From Legionella lytica (GTDB taxonomy: Bacteria > Pseudomonadota > Gammaproteobacteria > Legionellales > Legionellaceae): DNA of 64,000 nucleotides. This document shows, in pieces, positions 26,570 to 34,895 of this stretch (within the stretch, counting starts at the first letter, position 1; the number at the start of each line of letters is the position of its first letter). The translations under genes were made by a program, and so were the position numbers. The stretch lies in the NCBI RefSeq assembly GCF_023921225.1, contig NZ_CP071528.1, positions 186,001-250,000 of the forward strand, given 5' to 3'. The notes beneath the pieces are model-generated. The model worked only from the letters and a program-made list of their open reading frames with translations. It searched no databases and was not told the origin of the DNA.

Positions 26570-27085
26570 TAGTCGGCCTGTGCACCTACGGAGCCTTGAA
26601 GATATAATTTTATAAGCTGTGGTAGGTTTTTTGCTTGAACTCCTGTCATAATATTGGAGCGATGTGGCTCTACAGTGGAAATAGAGATAGAAAGCTCATG
26701 AGCTATTTGCTTATTTAATTTGCCCGTCGATAATGAGTTTGATTATTTGCTGTTCTCGTTTAGATAAAATGCTGAAGCGTTTATTGAGTAGATGTAGTGA
26801 TTCATTACTAACGGACCGATTAATATGTTTTTACACTTTATCCAAAAGTATTTGTTCGTTAAATGGCTTCAATAGAAAGTCTTTGGCACCAAGTTTCATC
26901 GCCCTTACGGCCCTGGGGATTTCCCCATATCCAGTAATGACGATTACGGGTAAAAATATTTTTTGCTGCCTTAGTTTCTCTAAAAGCTCTAATCCACTGA
27001 TATCTGGCTGTGATAAACAACCCAGCTTTTAGGGGACTATAACTTGTATTAAAGAAAGCAGATTAAGTATTTGACGTATCATCTA
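26570..27085 (-). pseudogene. FixJ/LuxR-type response regulator pseudogene
   Basis: Reading the minus strand from about 27030: receiver-domain sequence DISGLELLEKLRQQK, FLPVIVITGYGEIPRAVRAM, LGAKDFLLKPFNEQILLDKV, then a stop codon, then KHINRSVSNESLHLLNKRFS. The LuxR-type DNA-binding domain ILSKREQQIIKLIIDGQ follows, with a one-base shift into NKQIAHELSISISTVEPHRS and VQAKNLPQLIKLYLQ. The N-terminal phospho-acceptor region is damaged, although QVTFILDDTSNT upstream (about 27085) may be its first strand. At least one nonsense codon and one frameshift make it non-functional. It was a two-component regulator of the FixJ class. Confidence 0.85.
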
Positions 27086-27318
27086 AAATAAAGGTCACTT
27101 GTGGCCTTTGTCGATTGCCTCCATGAAACAGATTCCTTTCCCCAGTGAGCCGTAATGACTTACCCACTCCTTGCGATGGAGAATGAACCACAAAAATACA
27201 AAGTGGGGTATTACCCCCATTCGTGTCAAAATTTACGGTTTAAGAAAAAACAAATTAATATCAGTTATCAAAGCCCTCAAAACTGGCTATTCCCCTAATA
27301 TAATCATGTAGAACTGGG

Positions 27319-27355
27319 TTAAATTACAGACTCGGTACAAATGCGAACTGGAAAC
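27319..27355. repeat. Terminal inverted repeat, left end of second Tn3-family element
   Basis: Matches the reverse complement of 34859-34895 over 37 bp with one mismatch (A versus T within GGTACNAATGCG). Confidence 0.88.
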
Positions 27356-27520
27356 GTGATTTTGATTTAATTTAGTACTAATTCGGTTTGAAGTTAATTA
27401 CGTTATCTAATAAATATTCAGAGTTATTTAAAACAAGTAAATTACTATAAAATATAGATTTTATATGGGCTATGGCTGTATCAGTATTGATGAAATTAAG
27501 CAATGGCATACCAATAACTG

Positions 27521-27538
27521 ATCGCATAATTATGCGAT
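27521..27538. repeat. 18-bp perfect palindrome containing TnpI-like half-sites
   Basis: ATCGCATAA followed directly by TTATGCGAT, 5 bp beyond the dehydratase stop codon. The half-site ATCG(C/T)ATAA is the same core found four times in the TnpI site at 30804-30904. It may be an extra recombinase binding site or a transcription terminator stem. Confidence 0.6.
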
Positions 27539-27542
27539 TGTA

Positions 27543-28463
27543 CTACAAATTAAAATGACTAATGTTAATACCCCCACAAGCAATAACAAGAATAGATTCT
27601 AATGGTTGAATAATCGGGTGATTATCATAGACCACAGACATCGAAGCTCCACTTGAAAGCTCTACCAACATACGCTGATCTTTTGCAAAAGCACGACTGC
27701 CTTGTTCTGCGTCCGTATCGCTGACGATTATGTTTTTAATAACATGCTCTTTTGTCCATTGCATGAGTCTTGGTGTAACACTTTTTGCTCCTAGGCTAGT
27801 TGCTTTACTAGTAATTGTCGATAATGTAACTCGGTGATCGGCCTTTACTGATTGAAAAAATGCATCAGCGCCCGCTGTTTCAACAGCAATTAATGGTACA
27901 TCATTCCAACCTTGTTGACGCATGCCTTTTAGAACACCGCAAGCTAATCCACCACCGCCTACTGACACAATAACCGCATCAGGGGGTTGAATGCCTTGCG
28001 AGACAACTTCCTCAATTATTGTCGCATGTCCATCCCATAACATCGGGTGATCAAAGGGAGGAATATAGGCAGCGGCATGTTTTTTAGCAAAAACTTCTGC
28101 CGCCTGATGGGCTTCATCCCACACAGAGCCTGCAACAATAACTTCCGCACCATATGATTTAATTGCGTCAACGTAGATAGCATGGCTGCTACTTGGAATA
28201 AAAACCGTCGTTGGCACCTCTAATTTCATTCCGCAATAAGCTACGGCAACACCTGCATTGCCCCCTGATGAAGCCACAAAAGACCTGACACCCTTCTGCC
28301 ATTCATGTTGACATAATTTGCCAATACCACGGAGTTTAAACGAACCAGGTGGTTGAAGTAATTCCAGCTTGAAGTGAATTTGTTTTCCTAAAATGTTTTT
28401 AAGGTGTTGCGATTGAATTAATGGTGTTTTGATATGGAGTGGTTTCATCAGATATTGATCCAA
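27543..28463 (-). CDS. PLP-dependent threonine/serine dehydratase-like enzyme
   Basis: 306 aa, fold type II PLP enzyme: PLP Lys in PPGSFKLRG (about residue 43), the phosphate- and substrate-binding SSGGNAG loop (about 65-71), the tetra-glycine loop VSVGGGGLACG (about 167-177) and the C-terminal ACGGIN. It is shorter than biosynthetic IlvA because it lacks the regulatory ACT domain, so it resembles catabolic serine/threonine ammonia-lyases. Last gene of the PhzF-OCD-dehydratase operon, 7 nt after the OCD gene. A dehydratase-like plus OCD-like pair is also seen in ectoine utilisation (EutB/EutC), which is an analogy only. Substrate unknown. Confidence 0.9.
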   Translation of the reverse strand: MDQYLMKPLHIKTPLIQSQHLKNILGKQIHFKLELLQPPGSFKLRGIGKLCQHEWQKGVRSFVASSGGNAGVAVAYCGMKLEVPTTVFIPSSSHAIYVDAIKSYGAEVIVAGSVWDEAHQAAEVFAKKHAAAYIPPFDHPMLWDGHATIIEEVVSQGIQPPDAVIVSVGGGGLACGVLKGMRQQGWNDVPLIAVETAGADAFFQSVKADHRVTLSTITSKATSLGAKSVTPRLMQWTKEHVIKNIIVSDTDAEQGSRAFAKDQRMLVELSSGASMSVVYDNHPIIQPLESILVIACGGINISHFNL

Positions 28464-28470
28464 AATAAAG

Positions 28471-29442
28471 TTAGTTAATGGAAAAATTTATACCGAGACT
28501 GTTTTTTAATGCATTTCGATAGACAACTTCAGCTACACTTAAATCCTGGATTGCGAGACCAACCGATTTAAATACCGTGGAATGATTTTTATAATCCATA
28601 TCTTTACGCAATAGCCATTGACCAATCTCAATGATAGTTTCTTTTTTTAATGTATTTTGCTCAACAGCTTTGATTACTTCCCCAGACTCCGATAGCACAG
28701 CTTCCAATTGATCAACAAAAACAACTGAATGACCTAAGACATCCTGACTAATTTCTTGCATAGATCTAGAATGCGATCCTATGGCATTAATGTGGACATA
28801 GGGTTGAATATCGTTTAAATGAATTAATGGTTCGGTGCTACTGGTTGCTGTACAGATGATATCGGCATCTCTCACGGCCTGTGAAACATGTTCATAGACC
28901 TTAATGTCATATTGCTTCTCTAATTTTTTAGCAAACTCTTCCGCATTCTTCATATTTCGTGACCATATGGAAACACGCGTAATATTACGGACTGCAGTCA
29001 CTGCCTCAAGTTGAGTCAGTGACTGGGCTCCAGATCCAATAATGGCGACATGATTTGCATTGTCCCGTGCAAAATACTTCGTTGCCAATCCAGAAACAGC
29101 ACCTGTTCTCAAGGACGTTAGATAGGCTGCATCCATCAAGACCTTTGGTTCACCGGTGCTTGCATCGAGTAGCATAATAAAGCCAGTAATAGATGGCATA
29201 TTTTTAGCAAGATTATTAGGAAAAATAGAAACCACTTTCAAACCTAAAGTCTTATCCTGTGCTAAGTAAGCTGGCATTGTCAGTGTTAGCGCTTTTTCCT
29301 CATCAATAGAAATGGCTGTTCTCAATGGCAACTTGACTTGTTGATTGGCTAATTGAGTAAATGCACGCTCCATTGCATCAATTGCCTGACTCATAGTGAT
29401 ACTTTGTTTTACTTCACCTAAGGATAACAGTCGAAGGCTCAT
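28471..29442 (-). CDS. Ornithine cyclodeaminase / mu-crystallin family oxidoreductase
   Basis: 323 aa with the family hallmarks: MSQAIDAMERAF at the N-terminus, LTMPAYL, TGEPKVLMDAAYLTSLRTGA with the conserved Arg/Thr, the NAD-binding IGSGAQSLTQLEAV (about residues 127-140), and ADIICTATSSTEP, HINAIGSHSRSMQE. Members include ornithine cyclodeaminase, ketimine reductase and alanine dehydrogenase-like enzymes, so cofactor-dependent deamination or imine reduction is likely. It lies 51 nt after the PhzF stop and 7 nt before the dehydratase start, clearly one operon. Confidence 0.92.
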   Translation of the reverse strand: MSLRLLSLGEVKQSITMSQAIDAMERAFTQLANQQVKLPLRTAISIDEEKALTLTMPAYLAQDKTLGLKVVSIFPNNLAKNMPSITGFIMLLDASTGEPKVLMDAAYLTSLRTGAVSGLATKYFARDNANHVAIIGSGAQSLTQLEAVTAVRNITRVSIWSRNMKNAEEFAKKLEKQYDIKVYEHVSQAVRDADIICTATSSTEPLIHLNDIQPYVHINAIGSHSRSMQEISQDVLGHSVVFVDQLEAVLSESGEVIKAVEQNTLKKETIIEIGQWLLRKDMDYKNHSTVFKSVGLAIQDLSVAEVVYRNALKNSLGINFSIN

Positions 29443-29493
29443 TCGTTTTTCCCCTCTATTTTTATAAATATACTGACGACTTTACAGATCTAG

Positions 29494-30282
29494 TTATGGT
29501 AAAAAAATATGACCTTGTAAATATAGTTGGCATGAGCCCGACAATAAAACCCGATCCCTGGCTACTTCACACAATAATTCTCCTTTTCGCTTTAATCCCT
29601 GTATTGCATGAATTTTGTTCTTACCTAAACGACTACTCCAATAAGGCGCTATAACACAGTGCGCCGATCCAGTTACCGGATCTTCGGGCACATCACAGCC
29701 AGGGTAAAAACAGCGTGAGTACACATCCGCCTGACTTGCTGGTGCGGATAGAATCACACCACGATTGTTTAGCTCGCTAATTGCATACAAATCTGGTCTG
29801 GCCTCTTTTACATCGAGTTCATTTTCAAGGATTATCAACAAATCAAAGGTACTTTCGTACACCTCCACCGGTCGAACTTTAAGAGCCTTTAATAAGGAAG
29901 GTAATGGGGTTATTTTAGTATACGGCAGCGCCGGGAAATCCATCTGTAATAAACTGGCATTTTTCTTCACTCGCAGTTCACCACTTTTACTATTAAAAAC
30001 AATTTGTTCTTTTTTATGACCTAAGAATTCAAAAACAACGAAAGCACTTGCTAGTGTCGCATGACCGCATAATGCTACTTCAGTATTAGGTGTAAACCAG
30101 CGAATCTGATAATGTTCGTCTTCAGGAAGAATAAAAGCAGTTTCAGAAAGATTATTTTCAGCGGCAATCGATTGCATTTGATCATCACTTAACCAATGAC
30201 TCAATGGGCAGACTGCAGCTGGATTTCCACCAAATAATTCGGAAGAGAAAGCATCAATTTGGTATATCGGTTGTTTTTTCAT
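29494..30282 (-). CDS. PhzF-family isomerase-like protein
   Basis: 262 aa, full-length PhzF/DAP-epimerase fold: IDAFSSELFGGNPAAVC at the N-terminus, the ETAF acid (Glu at about 47), ALCGHATLASA and the C-terminal half repeat EDPVTGSAHC. PhzF itself isomerises a dihydro-hydroxyanthranilate, and most homologues have unknown substrates. First gene of the operon, transcribed divergently from the MarR gene, with the strong palindrome 30305-30351 over its promoter. Confidence 0.92.
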   Translation of the reverse strand: MKKQPIYQIDAFSSELFGGNPAAVCPLSHWLSDDQMQSIAAENNLSETAFILPEDEHYQIRWFTPNTEVALCGHATLASAFVVFEFLGHKKEQIVFNSKSGELRVKKNASLLQMDFPALPYTKITPLPSLLKALKVRPVEVYESTFDLLIILENELDVKEARPDLYAISELNNRGVILSAPASQADVYSRCFYPGCDVPEDPVTGSAHCVIAPYWSSRLGKNKIHAIQGLKRKGELLCEVARDRVLLSGSCQLYLQGHIFLP

Positions 30283-30304
30283 AAAGTCTCCTAGATTGAC
30301 TAGA

Positions 30305-30351
30305 TTATATTAACATAGCCTGCTAATATATAGCAAGCTATGTTAATATAA
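30305..30351. promoter_or_regulatory. Palindromic operator between phzF-like and marR genes
   Basis: Perfect 15-bp arms (TTATATTAACATAGC at 30305-30319 and its complement at 30337-30351) flank an inner smaller palindrome (TGCTA...TAGCA). It sits in the 86-bp divergent gap, 18 bp before the marR ATG. This is what a MarR-family dimer binds, so autoregulation and control of the PhzF operon are likely. Confidence 0.82.
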
Positions 30352-30368
30352 TGAGGTTATAAATAATA

Positions 30369-30779
30369 ATGAATACATCTACCTTACTTAAAAAAGCCAA
30401 TCGTCTCCTAATTAAGAAAGCGAATGAATTATTAAAGCCACACGGAATAACCCATGCCTATACTTATTTTCTAATGGAGCTTTATCAGCAAGATGGGTTA
30501 ACCCAGTCCGAGATGCATAAACGCATTGGTATTGAACAACCCACCGCTGTAAGAACTCTAGATAGGATGGAGCGAGATGGATTAATTTTACGTGAGCAAA
30601 GTCCCACAGACAGACGCGCCTTATTCATAAAGCTTACTGATAAAGGCAAACGATATAAGGAGATTATCTTAGGCTGTGCTAAAGAACTTAATGATTTTTC
30701 ATTGAGGGGCTTCACAGACAATGATAGAGCCTTATTTAATCAGTTAATTAATCGACTTAATTCTAATTTAGATAGTTGA
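30369..30779 (+). CDS. MarR-family transcriptional regulator
   Basis: 136 aa with the MarR winged helix: LTQSEMHKRIGIEQPTAVRT (helix-turn-helix, about residues 46-65), LDRMERDGLILREQSPTDRR (wing, with the conserved D-x-R) and AL(F)IKLTDKGK. It is divergent from the PhzF-OCD-dehydratase operon and probably represses it and itself through 30305-30351, released by a small ligand that may be the operon's substrate. Confidence 0.93.
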   Translation: MNTSTLLKKANRLLIKKANELLKPHGITHAYTYFLMELYQQDGLTQSEMHKRIGIEQPTAVRTLDRMERDGLILREQSPTDRRALFIKLTDKGKRYKEIILGCAKELNDFSLRGFTDNDRALFNQLINRLNSNLDS

Positions 30780-30803
30780 TAGTGAATCGGCTGCACCTAG
30801 AAT

Positions 30804-30904
30804 AACTAATCGTATAATGCGCCTTATACGATTAGTTTGATGCTAACTCATCGTATAACTCGTGTCTTTATGGTAAATTATCTCTATAAAATCTAATCGC
30901 ATAA
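30804..30904 (+). promoter_or_regulatory. TnpI internal resolution site (IR1-IR2 core plus DR1, DR2)
   Basis: Four copies of a 14-bp motif (consensus AACTAATCGTATAA). Two form an inverted pair, 30804-30817 and 30824-30837, around the 6-bp spacer TGCGCC; this is the crossover core. Two more are direct: 30845-30858 (AACTCATCGTATAA) and about 30891-30904 (ATCTAATCGCATAA). The last ends 6 bp before the tnpI ATG. This is the arrangement known from Tn4430 (core IR1-IR2 and accessory DR1-DR2) and would also let TnpI control its own promoter. Confidence 0.85.
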
Positions 30905-30910
30905 TTATTA

Positions 30911-31786
30911 ATGACTAAAAATACCTATATTGAAAACTACATGGCCTACCAAAAATCAACTGATAAGTCTCCAGCGACCCTAGCAAGCTATCGAAGCGAT
31001 TTAATGCAATTTGCCATTTGGTTTGAATCTATTAATAAGGTTGAAATGGGGCTGGTCAATATTACACCAACCGATACGCGCCAATACAAACAACAGTTAA
31101 TTGATTCTAATCTCAGACCACAAACCATCAACCGCCGGCTATTGTCATTGAAATATTTTTTGGAATGGGGATGGGATACTAAGCGGATTAAATACCGTTT
31201 TCCCTTACCAAAGACAGTAAAACAATCTCAGGTAATACCTAAATGGTTGACGAAGCTTCAGCAGAATCAATTACTGCGCCACATAGAACATCATGGGAAT
31301 ACAAGAGATCTCGCTATTGTTAAAATTCTATTAAATACAGGCTTACGTGTTAGCGAACTATGTAGTATAAGATGGGCGCATATTGTTATGAGTGATAGAA
31401 AGGGGAAATTATTAGTGAATGCTGGCAAAGGGTGTAAGTACCGTGAAGTTCCTCTAAATAAAGATGCACGCCAGGCGTTTTTAGATTTGGATCAAAAAAC
31501 ACATGCCGGTAGCGATGCTTATGTGTTCCTTGGTCAACGAGGTGTTCTATCCCCCCGTGCTATTCAGCTGCTGTTAAAAAGGCTAAATATTCCTGCTGAG
31601 CTGGGAGCAATATCACCACACCAGTTTAGACATACTTTTTGTAAAAATCTGGTGGATGCAGGGATTAGTTTGGAAAAAGTAGCCTCACTTGCCGGTCACG
31701 AGCGATTAGATACCACAAAATTATATTGTCATCCGTCTTTTGCTGATCTTAGTGATGCAGTAGAGCGAATTGGAGAGCTTGATTAA
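30911..31786 (+). CDS. tnpI: Tyrosine recombinase of the transposon (TnpI-like)
   Basis: 291 aa. N-terminal SAM-like core-binding domain (residues about 8-90) and C-terminal catalytic domain: Arg in TGLRVSELCSIRW (about 149), Lys in the beta-hairpin NAGKGCKYREVP, HQFRHTFCKNL (His-x-x-Arg), AGHERLDTTKLY with the nucleophile Tyr at about 276. It resolves cointegrates of the tnpA product at 30804-30904. Its stop codon overlaps the ATG of tnpA by one base, so the two are translationally coupled. Confidence 0.93.
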   Translation: MTKNTYIENYMAYQKSTDKSPATLASYRSDLMQFAIWFESINKVEMGLVNITPTDTRQYKQQLIDSNLRPQTINRRLLSLKYFLEWGWDTKRIKYRFPLPKTVKQSQVIPKWLTKLQQNQLLRHIEHHGNTRDLAIVKILLNTGLRVSELCSIRWAHIVMSDRKGKLLVNAGKGCKYREVPLNKDARQAFLDLDQKTHAGSDAYVFLGQRGVLSPRAIQLLLKRLNIPAELGAISPHQFRHTFCKNLVDAGISLEKVASLAGHERLDTTKLYCHPSFADLSDAVERIGELD

Positions 31787-34700
31787 TGAGTTTTATAGAA
31801 GTTCTTCCAGATCATGAAGTTAAACGATTTAGTAGACCACCCGTTTTTGTCGCTGAAGATAGGAAACAATATTTCAAATTGGATGAAATAGTTTCTGTAT
31901 TACTGAAAAATGTAAAAGATCCATGCAATAAAGTAGGTTTATTGCTCCAATATGGCTACTTTAGAGCAAGCGGTAAATTCTATATGCAAAAATTGTTCAA
32001 AGTAGGTGATATTAAATTTGTAGCAAAAACCCTTGGTATTGAATTATCAAGTGCTTCTCTTTCGGATTATATCGATAGGACACGTCAAAAACACAGGTTA
32101 TTGATTCTTGAAGGTTGTGGCCACGTCGAGTTTTCCAATGCGGAAGCTTTTTTTGAGGAAGCTGTTGAAGACATGGTTAACCAGCAAATGCATCCGCGAA
32201 AATTATGTTATTTAATCGTTGAAAGGTTACGCAACAAAAAAATTGAATTACCGAGTTATGACCGGATTGTTAAAACAATTACCGAGAAATTTAATGCATT
32301 TGAAAAAAATACGCTGCAGACAATGTCCAATGTTATCACTCCGGTTCATCAGGAAGCATTAGATCATCTCACAATTACAACTGGAGAATATTACGAGCGC
32401 CCCTTGTTGACGCAACTAAAAACCATAACGCAATCTATGAGACCCAAACAAATCAAGCATGGTATTCGAAATTTTCTTATCATTAAAAAATTATTCAACG
32501 AGATAAAACCGATCATAGATGCTCTATCTTTATCAGCAGAGGCCACTAAATATTATGCACAATGGGTCATTAAAGCAAAGGTGACACAGATAACGGATAT
32601 GGTTGAATCCAATAAACGTTACTTATATTTGGTTGCATTCATCGATCATACTCATAGGATGTGGCAAGATACTCTGGTTGATATTTTATTAAAAAGTGTC
32701 CAACAACAATTGAACAAAGCAGCTAAAAAGTTAGACAATATAATAAAAGATCGTGCGCCTGATAAAAATAAATTATCAGCTTCAGTTTTGTCTGGCTTTA
32801 ATGAAACCCAATCAACGGTGAATGCAGTCAGGACAGTATTACATGACAATTTATTGAATGATAATGAAAAAATTGAAAGGCTATATAAAATAGTCCCAGA
32901 AAAAATAGTTAATCCATCATTAATTCAAGCGGTATTGGATGCCGATAAGCTTAAAGACCAGATAAACAGCGAGGACGATGAGGCAGACCAGTTTGATATT
33001 TTGACCACTCTTTCAGTAAAATTACAAAACCGGGTTGCGGATATTGTAAAGCACCTCGATTTTGAAGTAGGTAATAATGCAGATCCCCTGTATTCAGCAT
33101 TAGCCCACTATCAATCAGAGAAAAATATTACTTCAACGGCTCCTAATGAGTTCTTGGACGATCATGAGTACAAGGCAATTTATAAAAATAATAAATTTAA
33201 CATCTCGCTTTATAAAGCACTCTTGTTTTGCAAAATAGCTAGTGCCGTTAAATCTGGAAAAATCAGTCTGTTACGATCTTATCGTTACTTATCGATTGAA
33301 GGTTACTTAATCGATGAACAATTCTGGCAAGAAAACAAACAGGCGCTTCTTGAAAAATTTGGACTTTCTAATTTCAGTGATATAGAACAAGTCCTACCGA
33401 GACTCAGTACTTTGCTGAATAAACAATATATTGATGTAAATGAACGTATTCTTCATGGTAAGAATCAGTATGTTACCGTTAAAAAAGAAGGCGGCTTTTC
33501 AGTGTATACCCCTGCAGTTGAAAAACCAGATTATGATTCAATTACAACAATCATAGGAAAAGATAGATATGTACCAATTCTTCAGATGATGGCGGAAATG
33601 AACGGGCTTTCTAAATTCACATCAAACTTTACGCACCATAAGATCAAAGACTCCAAAGAAAATCCTGAGAATGAAATATTTTATGCAGGAATTTTTGCTT
33701 TAGGGAGCAATATAGGGCTGCATAAACTTGCTAATACGGCTGTTGGTATTAATTACAATACCCTCTCAAATGCCGTCAACTGGTATTTCTCATTAGAAAA
33801 TTTACACATGGTTAACCAGACCTTAACCGACTTAATGGCAAAATTATGGTTACCAAATAAATTTAAACGTGAGAAAAGTTTATTACATACCTCCAGTGAT
33901 GCCAAAAAACAATGTGTATCAGTAGAATCATTAAATGCTAATCACTCTTACAAATATTTTGGCAATGGCAAAGGAGCAAATGTTTATCGATTTATTGATG
34001 AGCGTGGTATTTTATTTTACACAACGGTATTCAGTAGTTCAGAGCGGGATGCAGCTTCTGTTATTGATGGCTTACTGCATAATGACAGCATCCAAAGTGA
34101 TATGCATTCCACAGATACACACGGCTATACTGAGATGATTTTTGCAGTCTCTCATTTAATTGGAGTAACTTTTGCACCGCGAATAAAAGATATTTCATCA
34201 ATAAATTTAGCCAGTTTTAACAAAATAAAACCAAAATCAGCCAAGGTAGAATATCCTGTCACCCCAGGTCATTACATCAAAGAAAGTAAAATCAGAAGAA
34301 ATTGGGATACCATATTGAGATTGATTGCAACCATTATGCTTAGGAAACACCGAGCATCAACGATTTTGAAAAGGCTCAGTGCATATGACAATCAACATCC
34401 ATTGGAAGAAGCCATCAAAGAATTTGGTCGAGTTATCAAATCTATCTTTATTCTGAAATACATTGATGATGTCACCTTGCGACAAACGATTGAAAAACAA
34501 TTAAATAAAGGCGAGTTAGCTAATAAATTCGCATCTGCCGTTTCATTTGTAGGTGATGATATCACTGAAGCCTATCGAGAGGATCAAGAAATATCAGCTA
34601 TGTGCAAAACCATTATCCAGAACATCATCATTCTATGGAATTATATAGAACTGACAAAAATAATTATGCGATCAGATAATGAGATGAGAAAAGTCTTGCT

Positions 34701-34836
34701 CGAGAATATTACCAGCGCATCGATCCTAACCTGGCAACATGTAAACCTATATGGGACGTATGATTTTAGTAATTTACTGAGTGCAAATGACCCGGATTAC
34801 TCGTTAGATGAGGTGATTAATTTTACTGCAGCTTAG
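31786..34836 (+). CDS. tnpA: Tn3-family transposase (second element)
   Basis: 1016 aa, the usual size. The catalytic Asp residues are in HTSSDAKKQ (about 705) and STDTHGYTE (about 776), with the Glu about residue 880 in the EEAIKEFGRV region; the C-terminal end reads ILTWQHVNLYGTYDF. The match to the transposase at 17828 is only motif-level, so the two elements come from different Tn3 subgroups. Translationally coupled to tnpI. It ends 22 nt before the right terminal repeat. Confidence 0.95.
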   Translation: MSFIEVLPDHEVKRFSRPPVFVAEDRKQYFKLDEIVSVLLKNVKDPCNKVGLLLQYGYFRASGKFYMQKLFKVGDIKFVAKTLGIELSSASLSDYIDRTRQKHRLLILEGCGHVEFSNAEAFFEEAVEDMVNQQMHPRKLCYLIVERLRNKKIELPSYDRIVKTITEKFNAFEKNTLQTMSNVITPVHQEALDHLTITTGEYYERPLLTQLKTITQSMRPKQIKHGIRNFLIIKKLFNEIKPIIDALSLSAEATKYYAQWVIKAKVTQITDMVESNKRYLYLVAFIDHTHRMWQDTLVDILLKSVQQQLNKAAKKLDNIIKDRAPDKNKLSASVLSGFNETQSTVNAVRTVLHDNLLNDNEKIERLYKIVPEKIVNPSLIQAVLDADKLKDQINSEDDEADQFDILTTLSVKLQNRVADIVKHLDFEVGNNADPLYSALAHYQSEKNITSTAPNEFLDDHEYKAIYKNNKFNISLYKALLFCKIASAVKSGKISLLRSYRYLSIEGYLIDEQFWQENKQALLEKFGLSNFSDIEQVLPRLSTLLNKQYIDVNERILHGKNQYVTVKKEGGFSVYTPAVEKPDYDSITTIIGKDRYVPILQMMAEMNGLSKFTSNFTHHKIKDSKENPENEIFYAGIFALGSNIGLHKLANTAVGINYNTLSNAVNWYFSLENLHMVNQTLTDLMAKLWLPNKFKREKSLLHTSSDAKKQCVSVESLNANHSYKYFGNGKGANVYRFIDERGILFYTTVFSSSERDAASVIDGLLHNDSIQSDMHSTDTHGYTEMIFAVSHLIGVTFAPRIKDISSINLASFNKIKPKSAKVEYPVTPGHYIKESKIRRNWDTILRLIATIMLRKHRASTILKRLSAYDNQHPLEEAIKEFGRVIKSIFILKYIDDVTLRQTIEKQLNKGELANKFASAVSFVGDDITEAYREDQEISAMCKTIIQNIIILWNYIELTKIIMRSDNEMRKVLLENITSASILTWQHVNLYGTYDFSNLLSANDPDYSLDEVINFTAA

Positions 34837-34858
34837 TGTTATATATGAGCAATATTGA

Positions 34859-34895
34859 GTTTCCAGTTCGCATTAGTACCGAGTCTGTAATTTAA
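34859..34895. repeat. Terminal inverted repeat, right end of second Tn3-family element
   Basis: Reverse complement of 27319-27355 with one mismatch. It encodes the last residues and the stop codon of the exonuclease gene on the minus strand. Confidence 0.88.

Larger units (their letters stand above)
27319..34895. mobile_element. Tn3-family transposon with TnpI recombinase and metabolic cargo (about 7.6 kb)
   Basis: Inverted repeats of about 37 bp with one mismatch (27319-27355 and 34859-34895; TTAAATTACAGACTCGGTAC inward) enclose a PhzF/OCD/dehydratase operon, a MarR regulator, a tyrosine recombinase with a four-motif resolution site, and a Tn3-family TnpA. This is the Tn4430-like branch (TnpI plus TnpA rather than serine resolvase). 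The ends do not start with GGGG. The 5-bp flanks (CTGGG, GCCAA) do not match, so the outer boundary may be a few bp inside or the element may have been rearranged. Its right end overlaps the 3' end of the exonuclease gene. Confidence 0.85.

Noticed and set aside
26733..27032. 99-codon plus-strand ORF
   Set aside because: Antisense to the FixJ-type pseudogene, whose minus-strand reading has clear receiver and LuxR motifs.
27319..34895. Target-site duplication for the second transposon
   Set aside because: Flanking 5-mers CTGGG and GCCAA differ. A TTAA on each side is inside or at the edge of the AT-rich repeat and is not convincing.
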